64,000 nt of DNA, from assembly GCA_963717985.1 (NCBI GenBank), contig CAVQYC010000005.1, positions 1 to 64,000 of the forward strand. Direction: 5' to 3'. The translations under genes were made by a program, and so were the position numbers. This document shows positions 34,281 to 42,429 of the stretch, one piece after another (the first letter of the stretch is position 1; every line of letters starts with the position of its first letter). The notes below the pieces were generated by a model. It was not told where the DNA came from. It saw only the letters and a list, made by a program, of their open reading frames with translations, and did no database searches. The stretch is from BOG-1155 sp963717985 (GTDB lineage Bacteria; Desulfobacterota; Syntrophorhabdia; Syntrophorhabdales; WCHB1-27).

Positions 34281-34421
34281 AAGGTGTTAACCTAAGGGAC
34301 AAGGTGTAAACCCAAAAGGTGTAAACCCCCAAAAAAGGTGTAAACCTGACCATAGTTGAGCGAGATCACTAAGAAAACGACGTGTCCAGCCAGACTCAGG
34401 CCAGGTTAAAAGGTGTAAACC
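34281..34421 (+). repeat. Five direct repeats AAGGTGTAAACC
   Basis: Copies start at 34281 (with T for A at position 8), 34301, 34316, 34335 and 34410; four are identical. They lie between the left terminus and the repressor gene, where phage Mu has its A-protein and operator sites. They are probably binding sites for the repressor or MuA. The rest of 34203-34542 shows nothing else. Confidence 0.8.
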
Positions 34422-34542
34422 TTCATTCGGAACCTTCGTTGAGCAAAACTTCAGTTTTGTGGTCGTTCATCCCAAAATGGGATAGGACAATTTCACAAGC
34501 TCTAACTTTCCATCACAAAAGTGCAATTATTGAGGAAATAGG

Positions 34543-34920
34543 TCAAGGGGTATGCTTTGTAGGACTCAAGGCATGAAGAAGGGCCTTGATAGCCTCGATT
34601 TTTGCCTGGTTGCCCTCTTCCAATATCTCCACCACGGCGGAAAGAATAATCTGGGTCTCCTGCTGTTCCATAAGCGGCCGTCCCATAGTCCCGGTCCACT
34701 TGGCCAGTTTTGAATCATGCATATCCCCCTCGCCCTTTTCCAGCCAAGACCTATTGACCGTAAATGTCCCGCAAATACTAAGGATGAGCAGTTCAGAGGG
34801 ATGCCGCACGCCCCTTTCTAGCTGAGAGACATACTGCCCTTTAATCCCCAGGAGCTTTCCGAATTCCCGCTGACCCAGCCCGAGGTAGGTTCTAACATTA
34901 AGTATCCTTTTACCTATCAT
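34543..34920 (-). CDS. XRE-family phage repressor
   Basis: 125 residues. The N-terminal helix-turn-helix is LGLGQREFGKLLGIKGQYVSQLERGVRHPSE, and the C-terminal half is helical (QETQIILSAVVEILEEGNQAKIEAIKALLHA) and probably oligomerises. It is divergent from the early operon and its start codon overlaps one copy of the ATGC-AGCTTAG repeat, so it most likely represses itself and the transposition genes. Confidence 0.82.
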   Translation of the reverse strand: MIGKRILNVRTYLGLGQREFGKLLGIKGQYVSQLERGVRHPSELLILSICGTFTVNRSWLEKGEGDMHDSKLAKWTGTMGRPLMEQQETQIILSAVVEILEEGNQAKIEAIKALLHALSPTKHTP

Positions 34921-34981
34921 GCGAGCTTAGCTCTCCTCAGTAAACGTTTTTCTTGACATTATGCAAGCTTAGATTGATAAT
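34919..34981 (+). promoter_or_regulatory. Early promoter with paired operators
   Basis: Consensus-like promoter TTGACA (34953-34958), 17 bases, GATAAT (34976-34981). ATGCGAGCTTAG (34919-34930) and ATGCAAGCTTAG (34961-34972) are direct repeats 42 bases apart; the second fills the promoter spacer and the first overlaps the repressor start codon. Predicted transcription starts about at the ATG of the next gene. Confidence 0.7.
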
Positions 34982-34987
34982 GTCTCC

Positions 34988-35200
34988 ATGGGGACGGAAA
35001 ATAGCAAAAAAATAAGAGCCGCGATGATCCTCACCGGAATTTCCGGCGCGCAGATCGCCCGAAGACTGAAAGTAGACAGGTCTACGGTAAATAAAGTCGT
35101 GAACGGGCAGAGAAAAACTTTGCGGATTAGAGAGGCCCTCGCGAGAAGTTTAAAGGTTCGCATAAAAGACCTTTGGCCTGATGCAGGTACCAGCCGATGA
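34988..35200 (+). CDS. Small helix-turn-helix protein (Cro/Ner-like)
   Basis: 70 residues, almost all a helix-turn-helix: MILTGISGAQIARRLKVDRSTVNKVVNGQRKTLRIREALA. It is the first gene rightward and in the position of Mu ner, which shuts down early transcription. Its ATG lies 6 bases after the -10 box, so the message would be leaderless unless the ATG at 35023 is used. Confidence 0.75.
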   Translation: MGTENSKKIRAAMILTGISGAQIARRLKVDRSTVNKVVNGQRKTLRIREALARSLKVRIKDLWPDAGTSR

Positions 35201-35255
35201 CCGAGCAGCGCGTTTCTCATATAGACAGTTTAAAGGACGCGCAGGGGCGCCGTCA

Positions 35256-35741
35256 ATGTCAATCGAACGAAAAAGAATAGACGCTATTCGCCAAGGTTCT
35301 CTCTTTCTCGTCAGAGACAGGGGGAAAATAGCCTCCATTAATAGAGCGACGGCCATTCCTGGATCTCTCAACCTCGACTCTCAGATTCGTGAGTTGGTGA
35401 GCGAGGGCTTAAAAAGGTCACCGCTTTCCCGTCATCAGATAGCGGCCGAAATGTCGACCGTCATGGGAAAAGAGGTGACGAAAACGACACTAGATACTTT
35501 TTCTGCCGAAAGCAAAGGAAATCACCGCTTGCCCGCCTGCTATGTCGCGGCATTTGGAGTCGCTACAGGTGACACCACGATAATATCCGCTATTTGCGAA
35601 GCCGTGGGCGGCGCTTTTCTCCCTGACGTCGAAACCTTAACTTTGGAGCTACACAAAATTCAGGGCGAAAAACGTGAACTTAAGGAACGAGAGCAAATAA
35701 TCAAGGAATTAATGACCGTGCTCCAGGAAACCAGGCGATGA
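35256..35741 (+). CDS. Hypothetical early protein of the Mu-like element
   Basis: 161 residues from the ATG at 35256 (AGGGGCG upstream); an in-frame ATG at 35181 would add 25 residues that look unlike protein. A segment ELVSEGLKRSPLSRHQIAAEMS has helix-turn-helix character and the C-terminal 35 residues form a coiled coil (LELHKIQGEKRELKEREQ). It overlaps the next gene by 4 bases. Such proteins sit before MuA in many Mu-like phages; function unknown. Confidence 0.6.
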   Translation: MSIERKRIDAIRQGSLFLVRDRGKIASINRATAIPGSLNLDSQIRELVSEGLKRSPLSRHQIAAEMSTVMGKEVTKTTLDTFSAESKGNHRLPACYVAAFGVATGDTTIISAICEAVGGAFLPDVETLTLELHKIQGEKRELKEREQIIKELMTVLQETRR

Positions 35742-36091
35742 CAGATTCTGAAAGGAACCCCCGGCAAATTATGGAAGAATGGCTTACAGCTCGCGCCTTG
35801 GGCTCTTTGCTGGGGATAACCGGAGATGCCGTAAAACGGCGGATCTATAGAGGGGTTTACAAAGACGTCAGGAGAGTATCAGGCAGGGGCGGCAAAAAAA
35901 TGTGGCTCATACACGTATATGACGACAGCTTACCGCGTGAGATCGCGCAGTTATACGAATTGCAGATAAAAGAAGCGCAACCACAATGCTTTTTGAGCAT
36001 CCGGGAGGCGCGCATGCTCAAGGCTTCTCTCGACGGCATATTTCTGCTTTTACAGGAGTTATTAAAGGAACTTGCGGAGCGGACGAAGTGA
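35738..36091 (+). CDS. Hypothetical protein with a MuA-N-terminal-like DNA-binding segment
   Basis: 117 residues. WLTARALGSLLGITGDAVKRRIYRGVYKDVRRVSGRGGKKMWLIHVYDDSLP resembles the N-terminal DNA-binding domain of Mu transposase and repressor (HTH_Tnp_Mu type). It is directly upstream of the transposase, overlapping by GTGA, so it may bind the same end or operator sites as a separate subunit. Confidence 0.6.
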   Translation: MTDSERNPRQIMEEWLTARALGSLLGITGDAVKRRIYRGVYKDVRRVSGRGGKKMWLIHVYDDSLPREIAQLYELQIKEAQPQCFLSIREARMLKASLDGIFLLLQELLKELAERTK

Positions 36092-38328
36092 ACATCGATC
36101 TTAAAGCGGTAGCAACAGGGAAACAACAGACCTGGCTGCCGGCAAAAGAGGTAAAGAAGCTGCTCGGCATTTCAAAGGTAGCCCTTCACAACAGTAGAGG
36201 CAGATTCGTAACCAAACAGGCTCTTAGCAACGGCGGCGCACAATACCTTTTTTTACTGTCCTCTTTGCCCGGCGACGCCCAGGCCAAGTATCTACAGGCA
36301 ATCGCGCCTTCCATTCAGCCCACCCCAGAGGACGGACACACCGGCCTCCTACCAGTTATCCGCTCCTCTTTTTCCGCTACGGAGCAGGGGACTTGTCCGC
36401 CCCCTGCTCCCTCCTCCTCTGCTATCCCCGAGAAGCTGAAGACCATCGCCCTGGCCCGCTTTGACCTGGTCACCGCGTGGAAGGCGCATAGGCTCAGTTA
36501 CATCAGATCTAAACGGCGCTTAAAGGCCGATGAAGACTTCGAATCAGCCTATAATTCTGGGCTTCTCCTCCCCGCTATATTTGAGCGGATAGGGAAAGCC
36601 GATGTCACGACCGTAAAGAGGTGGCACAGGAAGCTGGAAGGTACAAGCGACTGGACGCGCCTTGCCCCCGAATGGAACTGTCGCAAATTGGAACCCTCGC
36701 TGGCCCAGGAAGAAAAAAAGATATTTCAGGATTGTCTGCTCCATCCGAACCGGCTCAGCATCGGAGAGGCTACGCGCATAACCAAGGTTGTCATGAACAA
36801 GCGTGGAATAGGTTCCCCTTCCTCTGACAGGACTTTCCGCAGGTGGGCCGAGTGGTTTATGTCTAAAAACGGTCATATCTGGACGCTCATGAGGGAAGGA
36901 CAAAAAGCCCTTATCGACAAGGAGATATTTTTCATTGAGAGAGACATTTCAAAGCTCGCGGTCGGCGATGTCCTTGTTGCGGATGGCCATAAACTGAACT
37001 TCCAGGTCAAGCATCCTTTCACTGGTAAGCCAGTCAGGGCTACCCTTCTCGGCTATCTCGATTGGAAGAGCTGGTATCTCGCCGGCTATGAGATCATGAT
37101 CGAGGAGGATACGCAGTGCATCGCCTCCTCCCTTCGCAACTCGATCATTCATCTCGGCAAGGTGCCGACAATAAGCTATCAGGACAACGGGAAAAGCTTC
37201 AAAGGAAAATTTTTTACCGAGGAGACCAACCTGGAGGAATGCGGATTTTATGGTCTTTTCGGCCGCCTCGGAATCACCCCCGTCTTTGCAACAAAATACC
37301 GGGCTAGAGCAAAGGTCATCGAGCGCTTCTGGAAAGAATTCGGAAAATTCGAGAGGCTACAGCCGTCATTCACCGGAGCATCCGTTGATGACAAGCCCCC
37401 ATGGATGCATATGGGCGAGACATTTCACAAGGCGATCCATAACGGCTACATCCCCACAATCGAGGAAGTTAAGGATATGATGGACGCCTGGATCGAAGAT
37501 TATCTTGAAGTTCAGCCATGTCCTCACGTCAAGGGCAAGACTATCAGTGAGGTCTTTCGGGAAGGCCGGGGTCCAGGCGTGGATGTCGGCGAGCTTGACG
37601 AACTGATGATGGCCACCGAGGTCAAGACGATCCGTGCGAGCACGATCACATTTCTCGGAGCCGACTATTATCACGAGAACCTCCTCGGGCTTCATGAGTC
37701 TGTTTACGTCAAGTACTCTCTCTTTGACCTTTCCTCCATTAAGGTATATGACCGTTCGGGCAATCATCTCTGTACGGCCACCCGCAAGCCCCTCGTTCAC
37801 CCCATGGCTCATCATCTCGGAGACGCGAAGGACGTCGCGGAGCTGAAATACCAACGAAACGAGCAGCAGAAAGCCGTAAAGCAGACCATGAAGGGCGTCA
37901 AAAAGCTGATGGCTATGAACAAAACCGCCGCTCTCCCCTGGGCCGATCTCGTTGAAGCAATTCCCAAGCTTCCAGAGAAGCTCGAACAGGCCGGCATCGA
38001 TTCGGTGGGCGATACCTACGAGGCGCGGCAGATCCCCGAGGGCGCCTACCAGCTATCCGACAATGAACCATCGGAAGAACTCTCCCTGAGCACCCAAGGC
38101 GCGGAGTCGTCGCAAAGACCGGGCAGCTTCAACATGCGGCCGATAGACAAGTATGAATGGCTAATGGCCCATAAGGATGGTCAAACCGGTGATGATCGGG
38201 AATGGATCGAGGAGTTCAGGGGAACGCCGACATATGAGACTTACGCCCAGTTGCAGCAGGAAGGGCTGGAATACGGCCGGCAGGAAATGAAACACCCCGT
38301 GGCCGCTGACACGATACACGGGGTGTAA
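36088..38328 (+). CDS. MuA-like DDE transposase
   Basis: 746 residues. N-terminal Mu-type DNA-binding domain (WLPAKEVKKLLGISKVALHNSRGRF), then a second helical binding region, then the retroviral-integrase-type core with catalytic D299 (LVADGHKLNF), D366 (YQDNGKSFKG) and E412 (KVIERFWKEFGKFERLQPSF), and a C-terminal beta-barrel and tail. It would cut and join the TG...CA ends described at 34183 and 44000. GTG start at 36088 overlapping the previous stop. All three acidic residues are present, so it may be active. Confidence 0.9.
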   Translation: MNIDLKAVATGKQQTWLPAKEVKKLLGISKVALHNSRGRFVTKQALSNGGAQYLFLLSSLPGDAQAKYLQAIAPSIQPTPEDGHTGLLPVIRSSFSATEQGTCPPPAPSSSAIPEKLKTIALARFDLVTAWKAHRLSYIRSKRRLKADEDFESAYNSGLLLPAIFERIGKADVTTVKRWHRKLEGTSDWTRLAPEWNCRKLEPSLAQEEKKIFQDCLLHPNRLSIGEATRITKVVMNKRGIGSPSSDRTFRRWAEWFMSKNGHIWTLMREGQKALIDKEIFFIERDISKLAVGDVLVADGHKLNFQVKHPFTGKPVRATLLGYLDWKSWYLAGYEIMIEEDTQCIASSLRNSIIHLGKVPTISYQDNGKSFKGKFFTEETNLEECGFYGLFGRLGITPVFATKYRARAKVIERFWKEFGKFERLQPSFTGASVDDKPPWMHMGETFHKAIHNGYIPTIEEVKDMMDAWIEDYLEVQPCPHVKGKTISEVFREGRGPGVDVGELDELMMATEVKTIRASTITFLGADYYHENLLGLHESVYVKYSLFDLSSIKVYDRSGNHLCTATRKPLVHPMAHHLGDAKDVAELKYQRNEQQKAVKQTMKGVKKLMAMNKTAALPWADLVEAIPKLPEKLEQAGIDSVGDTYEARQIPEGAYQLSDNEPSEELSLSTQGAESSQRPGSFNMRPIDKYEWLMAHKDGQTGDDREWIEEFRGTPTYETYAQLQQEGLEYGRQEMKHPVAADTIHGV

Positions 38329-38354
38329 TCTTGCATCGAGGAGGATAGTATACC

Positions 38355-39032
38355 ATGCGAAAGGTCTTCGCAACAACAAGTAATGTGAAGCGGCTCGTTG
38401 AGGCGATGGGGCGGCTCGTGGTCCGGGATTGGAGCGTTCCCGGCATGGGGCTTCTATTCGGCGAGCCCGGCCTTGGGAAAACGAAAAGCGCCCTCTGGTG
38501 GACGGCGAGAAACGACGGAATATTCGTCCGGACCAAGAAGCTGATGACCGGCCGATGGTTGCTCGAGGAAATCGTCGCCGAGCTGGGGGAGGCCCCGGCG
38601 TATCGCACGGCGGATCTCTTCCGGCAGATCCGCGATCAGCTCCTTGAAAGGCCCAGGGCGATTTTCATTGATGAGGTCGATTACTTCGACGCCAGGATGA
38701 TCGAAACGCTCCGCGACGTCCATGACGAGACGGGCGCGCCGTTGATACTGATCGGCATGGGCCAAGCGGACAAGAAGATCATGCGCTATAAACACCTTTG
38801 GGACCGGCTTTCCGAGGTCGTGAAGTTCGCCGAGCTTACCCAGGCGGACATAGCGGATATTGCAAAACAGCTTTGCGAGGTACCGCTCGCCGATGACGCC
38901 GCCATTTTTATCCACTCGGAAGGAACGAGATTCAGAAGGGTCATGGTGTGGCTGTACCGGGCCGAGGCCATTGCAAAGACAAACAAGCTCGCCCAGGTAA
39001 CGGCGGCGGATCTCAAGAGGGCCGGAAAATGA
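38355..39032 (+). CDS. MuB-like AAA ATPase
   Basis: 225 residues with Walker A GEPGLGKT (about 36-43), Walker B RAIFIDEVDYFD and a sensor region LILIGMGQADKK. MuB-type ATPases coat target DNA and deliver it to the transposase and give target immunity. It is 26 bases after the transposase gene and overlaps the following gene by ATGA. Confidence 0.87.
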   Translation: MRKVFATTSNVKRLVEAMGRLVVRDWSVPGMGLLFGEPGLGKTKSALWWTARNDGIFVRTKKLMTGRWLLEEIVAELGEAPAYRTADLFRQIRDQLLERPRAIFIDEVDYFDARMIETLRDVHDETGAPLILIGMGQADKKIMRYKHLWDRLSEVVKFAELTQADIADIAKQLCEVPLADDAAIFIHSEGTRFRRVMVWLYRAEAIAKTNKLAQVTAADLKRAGK

Positions 39033-39310
39033 AGACTTCAAGATCAGAGAAGGTTTGGCGGACTATTCGGGCGCTCCGGACTTTCACGCTTGACGATTTA
39101 CAAACCATTACGGGGGTTTCGAGGGAATCCATCAAGGGTTATGTAGCCCTCTTGAAGGCGGGCGGCTATCTGCGTGTCACGAAGACGAAAGGCGAGGTGG
39201 GGCGTCGATACACCTATATGCTTGCGAAAGACACGGGAACATTGGCGCCGACGATGAGGACGTGCCTCTATGATCCGAACACCGGAGAATTCATACTCCG
39301 AAAAGGATAA
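39029..39310 (+). CDS. Winged-helix DNA-binding protein
   Basis: 93 residues. RTIRALRTFTLDDLQTITGVSRESIKGYVALLKAGGYLRVTKTKGEVGRRYTYML is a compact winged helix with the helix-turn-helix at about 17-37 and a beta wing. It is translationally coupled to the MuB gene. Probably a regulator within the early operon. Confidence 0.65.
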   Translation: MKTSRSEKVWRTIRALRTFTLDDLQTITGVSRESIKGYVALLKAGGYLRVTKTKGEVGRRYTYMLAKDTGTLAPTMRTCLYDPNTGEFILRKG

Positions 39311-39314
39311 GCGG

Positions 39315-39629
39315 ATGTGGATCGAAATCCTGAAGAAAGAGGTAGCGGCCAGAGGCCCGAAACAGGTCGCTCACGAACTGGGTGTGTCCAGGACAACCGT
39401 AGACCTCGTGTGTCACGGCAAGTACCCGGGACGTACCGAGCGGGTCGAAGAACGCATAAAAGCAATCTTCGGGACCAACGGGAAAATCATTTGCTCTATC
39501 TTGGGAGAGATCAGCCCGGCAAGGTGCGCCGAGGCGTGGCAAAGGGCTAAGGCAATTGGTATGAAGGCGGGGAATCCTGACACTCTGAGGCTTTACAAAA
39601 CGTGCCTTAAGTGCACGACAAGGAGGTAG
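39315..39629 (+). CDS. Small helix-turn-helix protein
   Basis: 104 residues from the ATG at 39315 (AAAGGA seven bases upstream); an ATG at 39270 inside the previous gene is less likely. KQVAHELGVSRTTVDLVCHGKYPGRTERVEERI is a helix-turn-helix like those of phage-encoded LacI/XRE-type small proteins. The C-terminal half has two Cys (KTCLKCTT). Confidence 0.6.
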   Translation: MWIEILKKEVAARGPKQVAHELGVSRTTVDLVCHGKYPGRTERVEERIKAIFGTNGKIICSILGEISPARCAEAWQRAKAIGMKAGNPDTLRLYKTCLKCTTRR

Positions 39630-39632
39630 GGC

Positions 39633-40157
39633 ATGAAAGGGGGAATCACGGCAAACCAGGTGAAGAAGATCCACACGCTCAAATCCTTGCTCCACGTAGA
39701 GGATGAGACTTACCGGCAGATGCTCAAAAACTACGGGGTTACGACATCCAAGGACCTGAGCTTTGACCAGGCCGATGGGCTTATCCAAGTTTACGAACAC
39801 TTCGCCATAAAGGACGGCCTGTGGAGCAGAGAAAGCTACGAAGACAAGCACAAGGCATTGTGCGGCCGGAGCGGCATGGCGATGCCTTCACAACTCAGGA
39901 TGGTAGAGGGTATCTGGGCCGAACTGTACCCTGAGCCGGATGAGAAGAGACGCGCGACGGCTTTGAGGGCCTACCTTTTCAGGTTCTTCAAGGTCTCGGA
40001 CCCGCGCTTTCTGGACGCGGAAACAGTCAACAAGGTGCTCCACGCCCTGAAGCAGATGCAGGCGCGAAAAGAGCAAACGGCTACAAGGCCCGTAGAGCGC
40101 ATTTCAGGCCCCGAGAAGGGCAGAGACACGCGGAAGACCGGCAACCGCTTAATTTAA
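39633..40157 (+). CDS. GemA-like protein (Mu gp16, DUF1018)
   Basis: 174 residues. ITANQVKKIHTLKSLLHVEDETYRQMLKNYGVTTSKDLSFDQADGLIQ and the later MPSQLRMVEGIWAEL with LRAYLFRFFKVSDPRFLD match DUF1018/GemA proteins found in the early region of Mu-like phages, where GemA affects host gene expression and DNA topology. Strong ribosome site (AAGGAGG). Confidence 0.82.
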   Translation: MKGGITANQVKKIHTLKSLLHVEDETYRQMLKNYGVTTSKDLSFDQADGLIQVYEHFAIKDGLWSRESYEDKHKALCGRSGMAMPSQLRMVEGIWAELYPEPDEKRRATALRAYLFRFFKVSDPRFLDAETVNKVLHALKQMQARKEQTATRPVERISGPEKGRDTRKTGNRLI

Positions 40158-40249
40158 CACCACTTAACGCGGTCGTAGAGGAAATTTGACCATGACCCAG
40201 GACCACGAAAAAGGCCGCAGGATGCATTGCCGATCTTAAGGAGATAGAT

Positions 40250-40693
40250 ATGACGATCAAAATTCCTCATGGAGTTGCACAACCTATTCTTGATCCTGAG
40301 CGCGCGGTTTCCGCATTTCGCGCTATTCTTCGCGCTGAATGCCCCGTCGACCAAGACAAAGAGCATTTTTGGGTAATGGGCCTTACCCCCTCGGGGAACA
40401 TTAAGTATATTGAACTCGTCAGCCTTGGCACACTGGTAGGAGCGCTCGTTGCGCCCCGAGAGGTTTTTCGGTTTGCCATCATGCAGGCCGTAAACTCGGT
40501 CCTCGTATGCCATAACCACCCGGGCGGAGACCCCACTCCTTCGCGTGATGATTGGGCGATAACAGATAAGCTGATCAGGAGCGGCAACATTCTGGGCATA
40601 GAGATGGCCGACCACGTGATTATTGCAGGGAACCATGATATCAGCCTGAGAGAGACAAGACCATATCTCAGCTGGATGACAAATAAGGCTTAG
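40250..40693 (+). CDS. RadC-like JAB-domain protein
   Basis: 147 residues, a full RadC JAB domain: FWVMGLTPSGNIKYIELVSLGTL, the metal site VCHNHPGGDPTPSRDD (H-x-H-P-x7-S-x2-D) and DHVIIAG. The N-terminal helix-hairpin-helix of chromosomal RadC is missing, as is common in mobile elements. It may be an anti-restriction or repair factor or a peptidase; the function of the family is not settled. Confidence 0.85.
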   Translation: MTIKIPHGVAQPILDPERAVSAFRAILRAECPVDQDKEHFWVMGLTPSGNIKYIELVSLGTLVGALVAPREVFRFAIMQAVNSVLVCHNHPGGDPTPSRDDWAITDKLIRSGNILGIEMADHVIIAGNHDISLRETRPYLSWMTNKA

Positions 40694-40701
40694 CAAAGGA
40701 G

Positions 40702-41412
40702 ATGCGGTTGAGCAATAGCAGTCCTTCGATAGACGCTTTTCAGGAGCCTTCTTCCTTTAACGGAGAGGGACAACTATTCAAAATGTTCCTCCGGGACGTG
40801 AGGAAGGTTCCTGTTTTGTCGAGAGACGAAGAGCGCTCACTGGTAATGCGGGCGGCGGCCGGCGAAAGGACCGCAGAGTCAAGGCTCGTTGAATCAAATA
40901 TCCGATTTGTTGTGAAACTCGGTCTTGAGTATTGGTCTCCAGGCTCGGGGCTGTCGCTGATGGACCTCATCCAGGAAGGGTGTTTCGGGCTTATGCAGGC
41001 CGTGAAAAGATTTGATGCCGCCCATCAGATAAGGCTGATCACTTATGTCGCCCCGGCTATCAAATGGTCCATGCTGCGCGTTCTCGCCGACAACCGTAAG
41101 CACAAATGCGATTCCCTCGATGAGGCGATCTACGAAGAAGACGGCGAGGACGAAACGCGCCTGGACCGGCTGGTTTCCGAAGACGCCGGCGCCGATCTGG
41201 CGACGCTTCATGAAGAAATGCGCCGCCTCGTGGAACGTCTAAAGGACAGGGAGCGGCAGATCATTCAAGGCAGGTATTGGAGAAACGCGACGGCGGCCGA
41301 AATGGGGCGACTGCTCAGGCTTAGTCAGGCCAGAATTGGGCAAATCGAATCCCGGGCACTGTACCAACTTAGGCAGATCGTAAAGGACGATCAGCCTTTT
41401 TGTATTTCATAG
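40702..41412 (+). CDS. Sigma-70-family sigma factor carried by the Mu-like element
   Basis: 236 residues. Region 1.2/2 is clear (LFKMFLRDVRKVPVLSRDEERSLVMRAAAGERTAESRLVESNIRFVVKLG, then MDLIQEGCFGLMQAVKRFD), followed by a short region 3 and region 4 with helix-turn-helix (LKDRERQIIQGRYWRNATAAEMGRLLRLSQARIGQIESRAL). It could redirect RNA polymerase to the element's own or late promoters. AAGGAG abuts this ATG, so a TTG at 40708 with better spacing may be the true start. Confidence 0.85.
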   Translation: MRLSNSSPSIDAFQEPSSFNGEGQLFKMFLRDVRKVPVLSRDEERSLVMRAAAGERTAESRLVESNIRFVVKLGLEYWSPGSGLSLMDLIQEGCFGLMQAVKRFDAAHQIRLITYVAPAIKWSMLRVLADNRKHKCDSLDEAIYEEDGEDETRLDRLVSEDAGADLATLHEEMRRLVERLKDRERQIIQGRYWRNATAAEMGRLLRLSQARIGQIESRALYQLRQIVKDDQPFCIS

Positions 41413-41423
41413 GAGGGGTGCAT

Positions 41424-41648
41424 ATGTCAGGCGAGGGAGCCCGCAAGGTTGAAGTGATACACGCCGTCAGGTGTTTGGCAGCGATCCTGTACAGGCTCAG
41501 AAGGGCGGAGGCCGCGCTCCGGGCGCGTGAGACGGCGGAAAACGACGCAGCGCTGCCCTCGGGGGTCGCTCCCCTGGAAGCCCTGAGTCTTTGCGCTATG
41601 GCAAGGAAGCAAATGCTTACTGTGGAGAAGATTCTTGAGTGCCGGTAA
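41424..41648 (+). CDS. Hypothetical small helical protein
   Basis: 74 residues, helical (VIHAVRCLAAILYRLRRAEAALRARETAE), no known motif. Start 41424 follows AGGAGGGG. It overlaps the Mor-like gene by 14 bases. Confidence 0.55.
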   Translation: MSGEGARKVEVIHAVRCLAAILYRLRRAEAALRARETAENDAALPSGVAPLEALSLCAMARKQMLTVEKILECR

Positions 41649-41886
41649 AACCACTAGCCGTTTCGGAAAATTGACCGATCTGATAGGCGAGGAAGCCGCG
41701 CTCAGGATCCGGGAGGAATTCGGGGGCCTCGTTTTGTCGGTTCCAAAAGTCGACGGCGCCGAACGCAAAAAGAGAGACGACACTATAAAGGCTGATTACG
41801 ACAAGGGTCGCAAAGCGGCCGAGCTTGCCAGGGCACATAAGCTCACCATCCGGCAAATCTACAACATCCTGGGGAAGACGCCATGA
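41635..41886 (+). CDS. Mor-family transcription activator
   Basis: 83 residues. The sequence LIGEEAALRIREEFGGLVLSVPK with DDTIKADYDKGRKAAELARAHKLTIRQIYNIL is the Mor/C activator pattern, with dimer domain and C-terminal helix-turn-helix. In phage Mu, Mor turns on the middle genes. TTG start at 41635 behind GTGGAGA. Its presence without recognisable late genes is notable. Confidence 0.78.
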   Translation: MSAGKTTSRFGKLTDLIGEEAALRIREEFGGLVLSVPKVDGAERKKRDDTIKADYDKGRKAAELARAHKLTIRQIYNILGKTP

Positions 41887-42218
41887 AAAATAATCGATTC
41901 GGTGGAAGAAGGAAGAGCAGCGGGGAGACAACGTCGCGCCACGGACTCTATCTCGTCGCATTTCTCTGTTTTCACGGTGTGGACGTACCCTTGTCGGAGC
42001 ACGATCAAGTCATTTACTTTGACGTGCCAGACGACGAGGAAACACGGCAACTGATGCAGGCGTTTCGCGAGGATGAGCTGGTACCTGTTCTTCAGTTTGC
42101 GAGATCCCTTCAAAAAGTCCGCGGCCGTCTCTTTGAGGCAAAAAAGAACATATCCGCACGCCTTCCAACAGCATCAGTAACGAAGAGCGATCCGCAAAGC
42201 GCGGAGATTCAACCATAA
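41883..42218 (+). CDS. Hypothetical protein
   Basis: 111 residues. A strand-rich centre (YLVAFLCFHGVDVPLSEHDQVIYFDVPDDEETRQLMQAF) resembles small phage proteins of the DUF5659 type; the C-terminus is polar. The start overlaps the Mor stop by 4 bases. Function unknown. Confidence 0.55.
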   Translation: MKNNRFGGRRKSSGETTSRHGLYLVAFLCFHGVDVPLSEHDQVIYFDVPDDEETRQLMQAFREDELVPVLQFARSLQKVRGRLFEAKKNISARLPTASVTKSDPQSAEIQP

Positions 42219-42234
42219 AGGAGGAAAATAGACC

Positions 42235-42402
42235 ATGGAGACTTTTCAGATGTTGGTACCTTCGTATCTTAATGCCGCCACGATGATCACCTTTAAGGAC
42301 GGCTATATTGCAACAATTGACGCAAACCGGCAAGCGGCTGTCCCGCAGGAACATGTGGTGGAAGCGCTCGCCCTTGGCCTCACCATGATTGCAGGCCAGT
42401 AG
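42235..42402 (+). CDS. Hypothetical 55-residue protein
   Basis: A small gene with a strong ribosome site (AAAGGAGG) encoding METFQMLVPSYLNAATMITF through HVVEALALGLTMIAGQ. It is compact and protein-like, with no known motif. Confidence 0.5.
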   Translation: METFQMLVPSYLNAATMITFKDGYIATIDANRQAAVPQEHVVEALALGLTMIAGQ

Positions 42403-42429
42403 GCCGGCGCAAACGAAAAGGAGATCGAT

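Noticed and set aside
34281..34421. Repeats considered as a CRISPR array
   Set aside because: Units are only 12 bases, spacing is irregular and 3-63 bases, and no cas gene is present.
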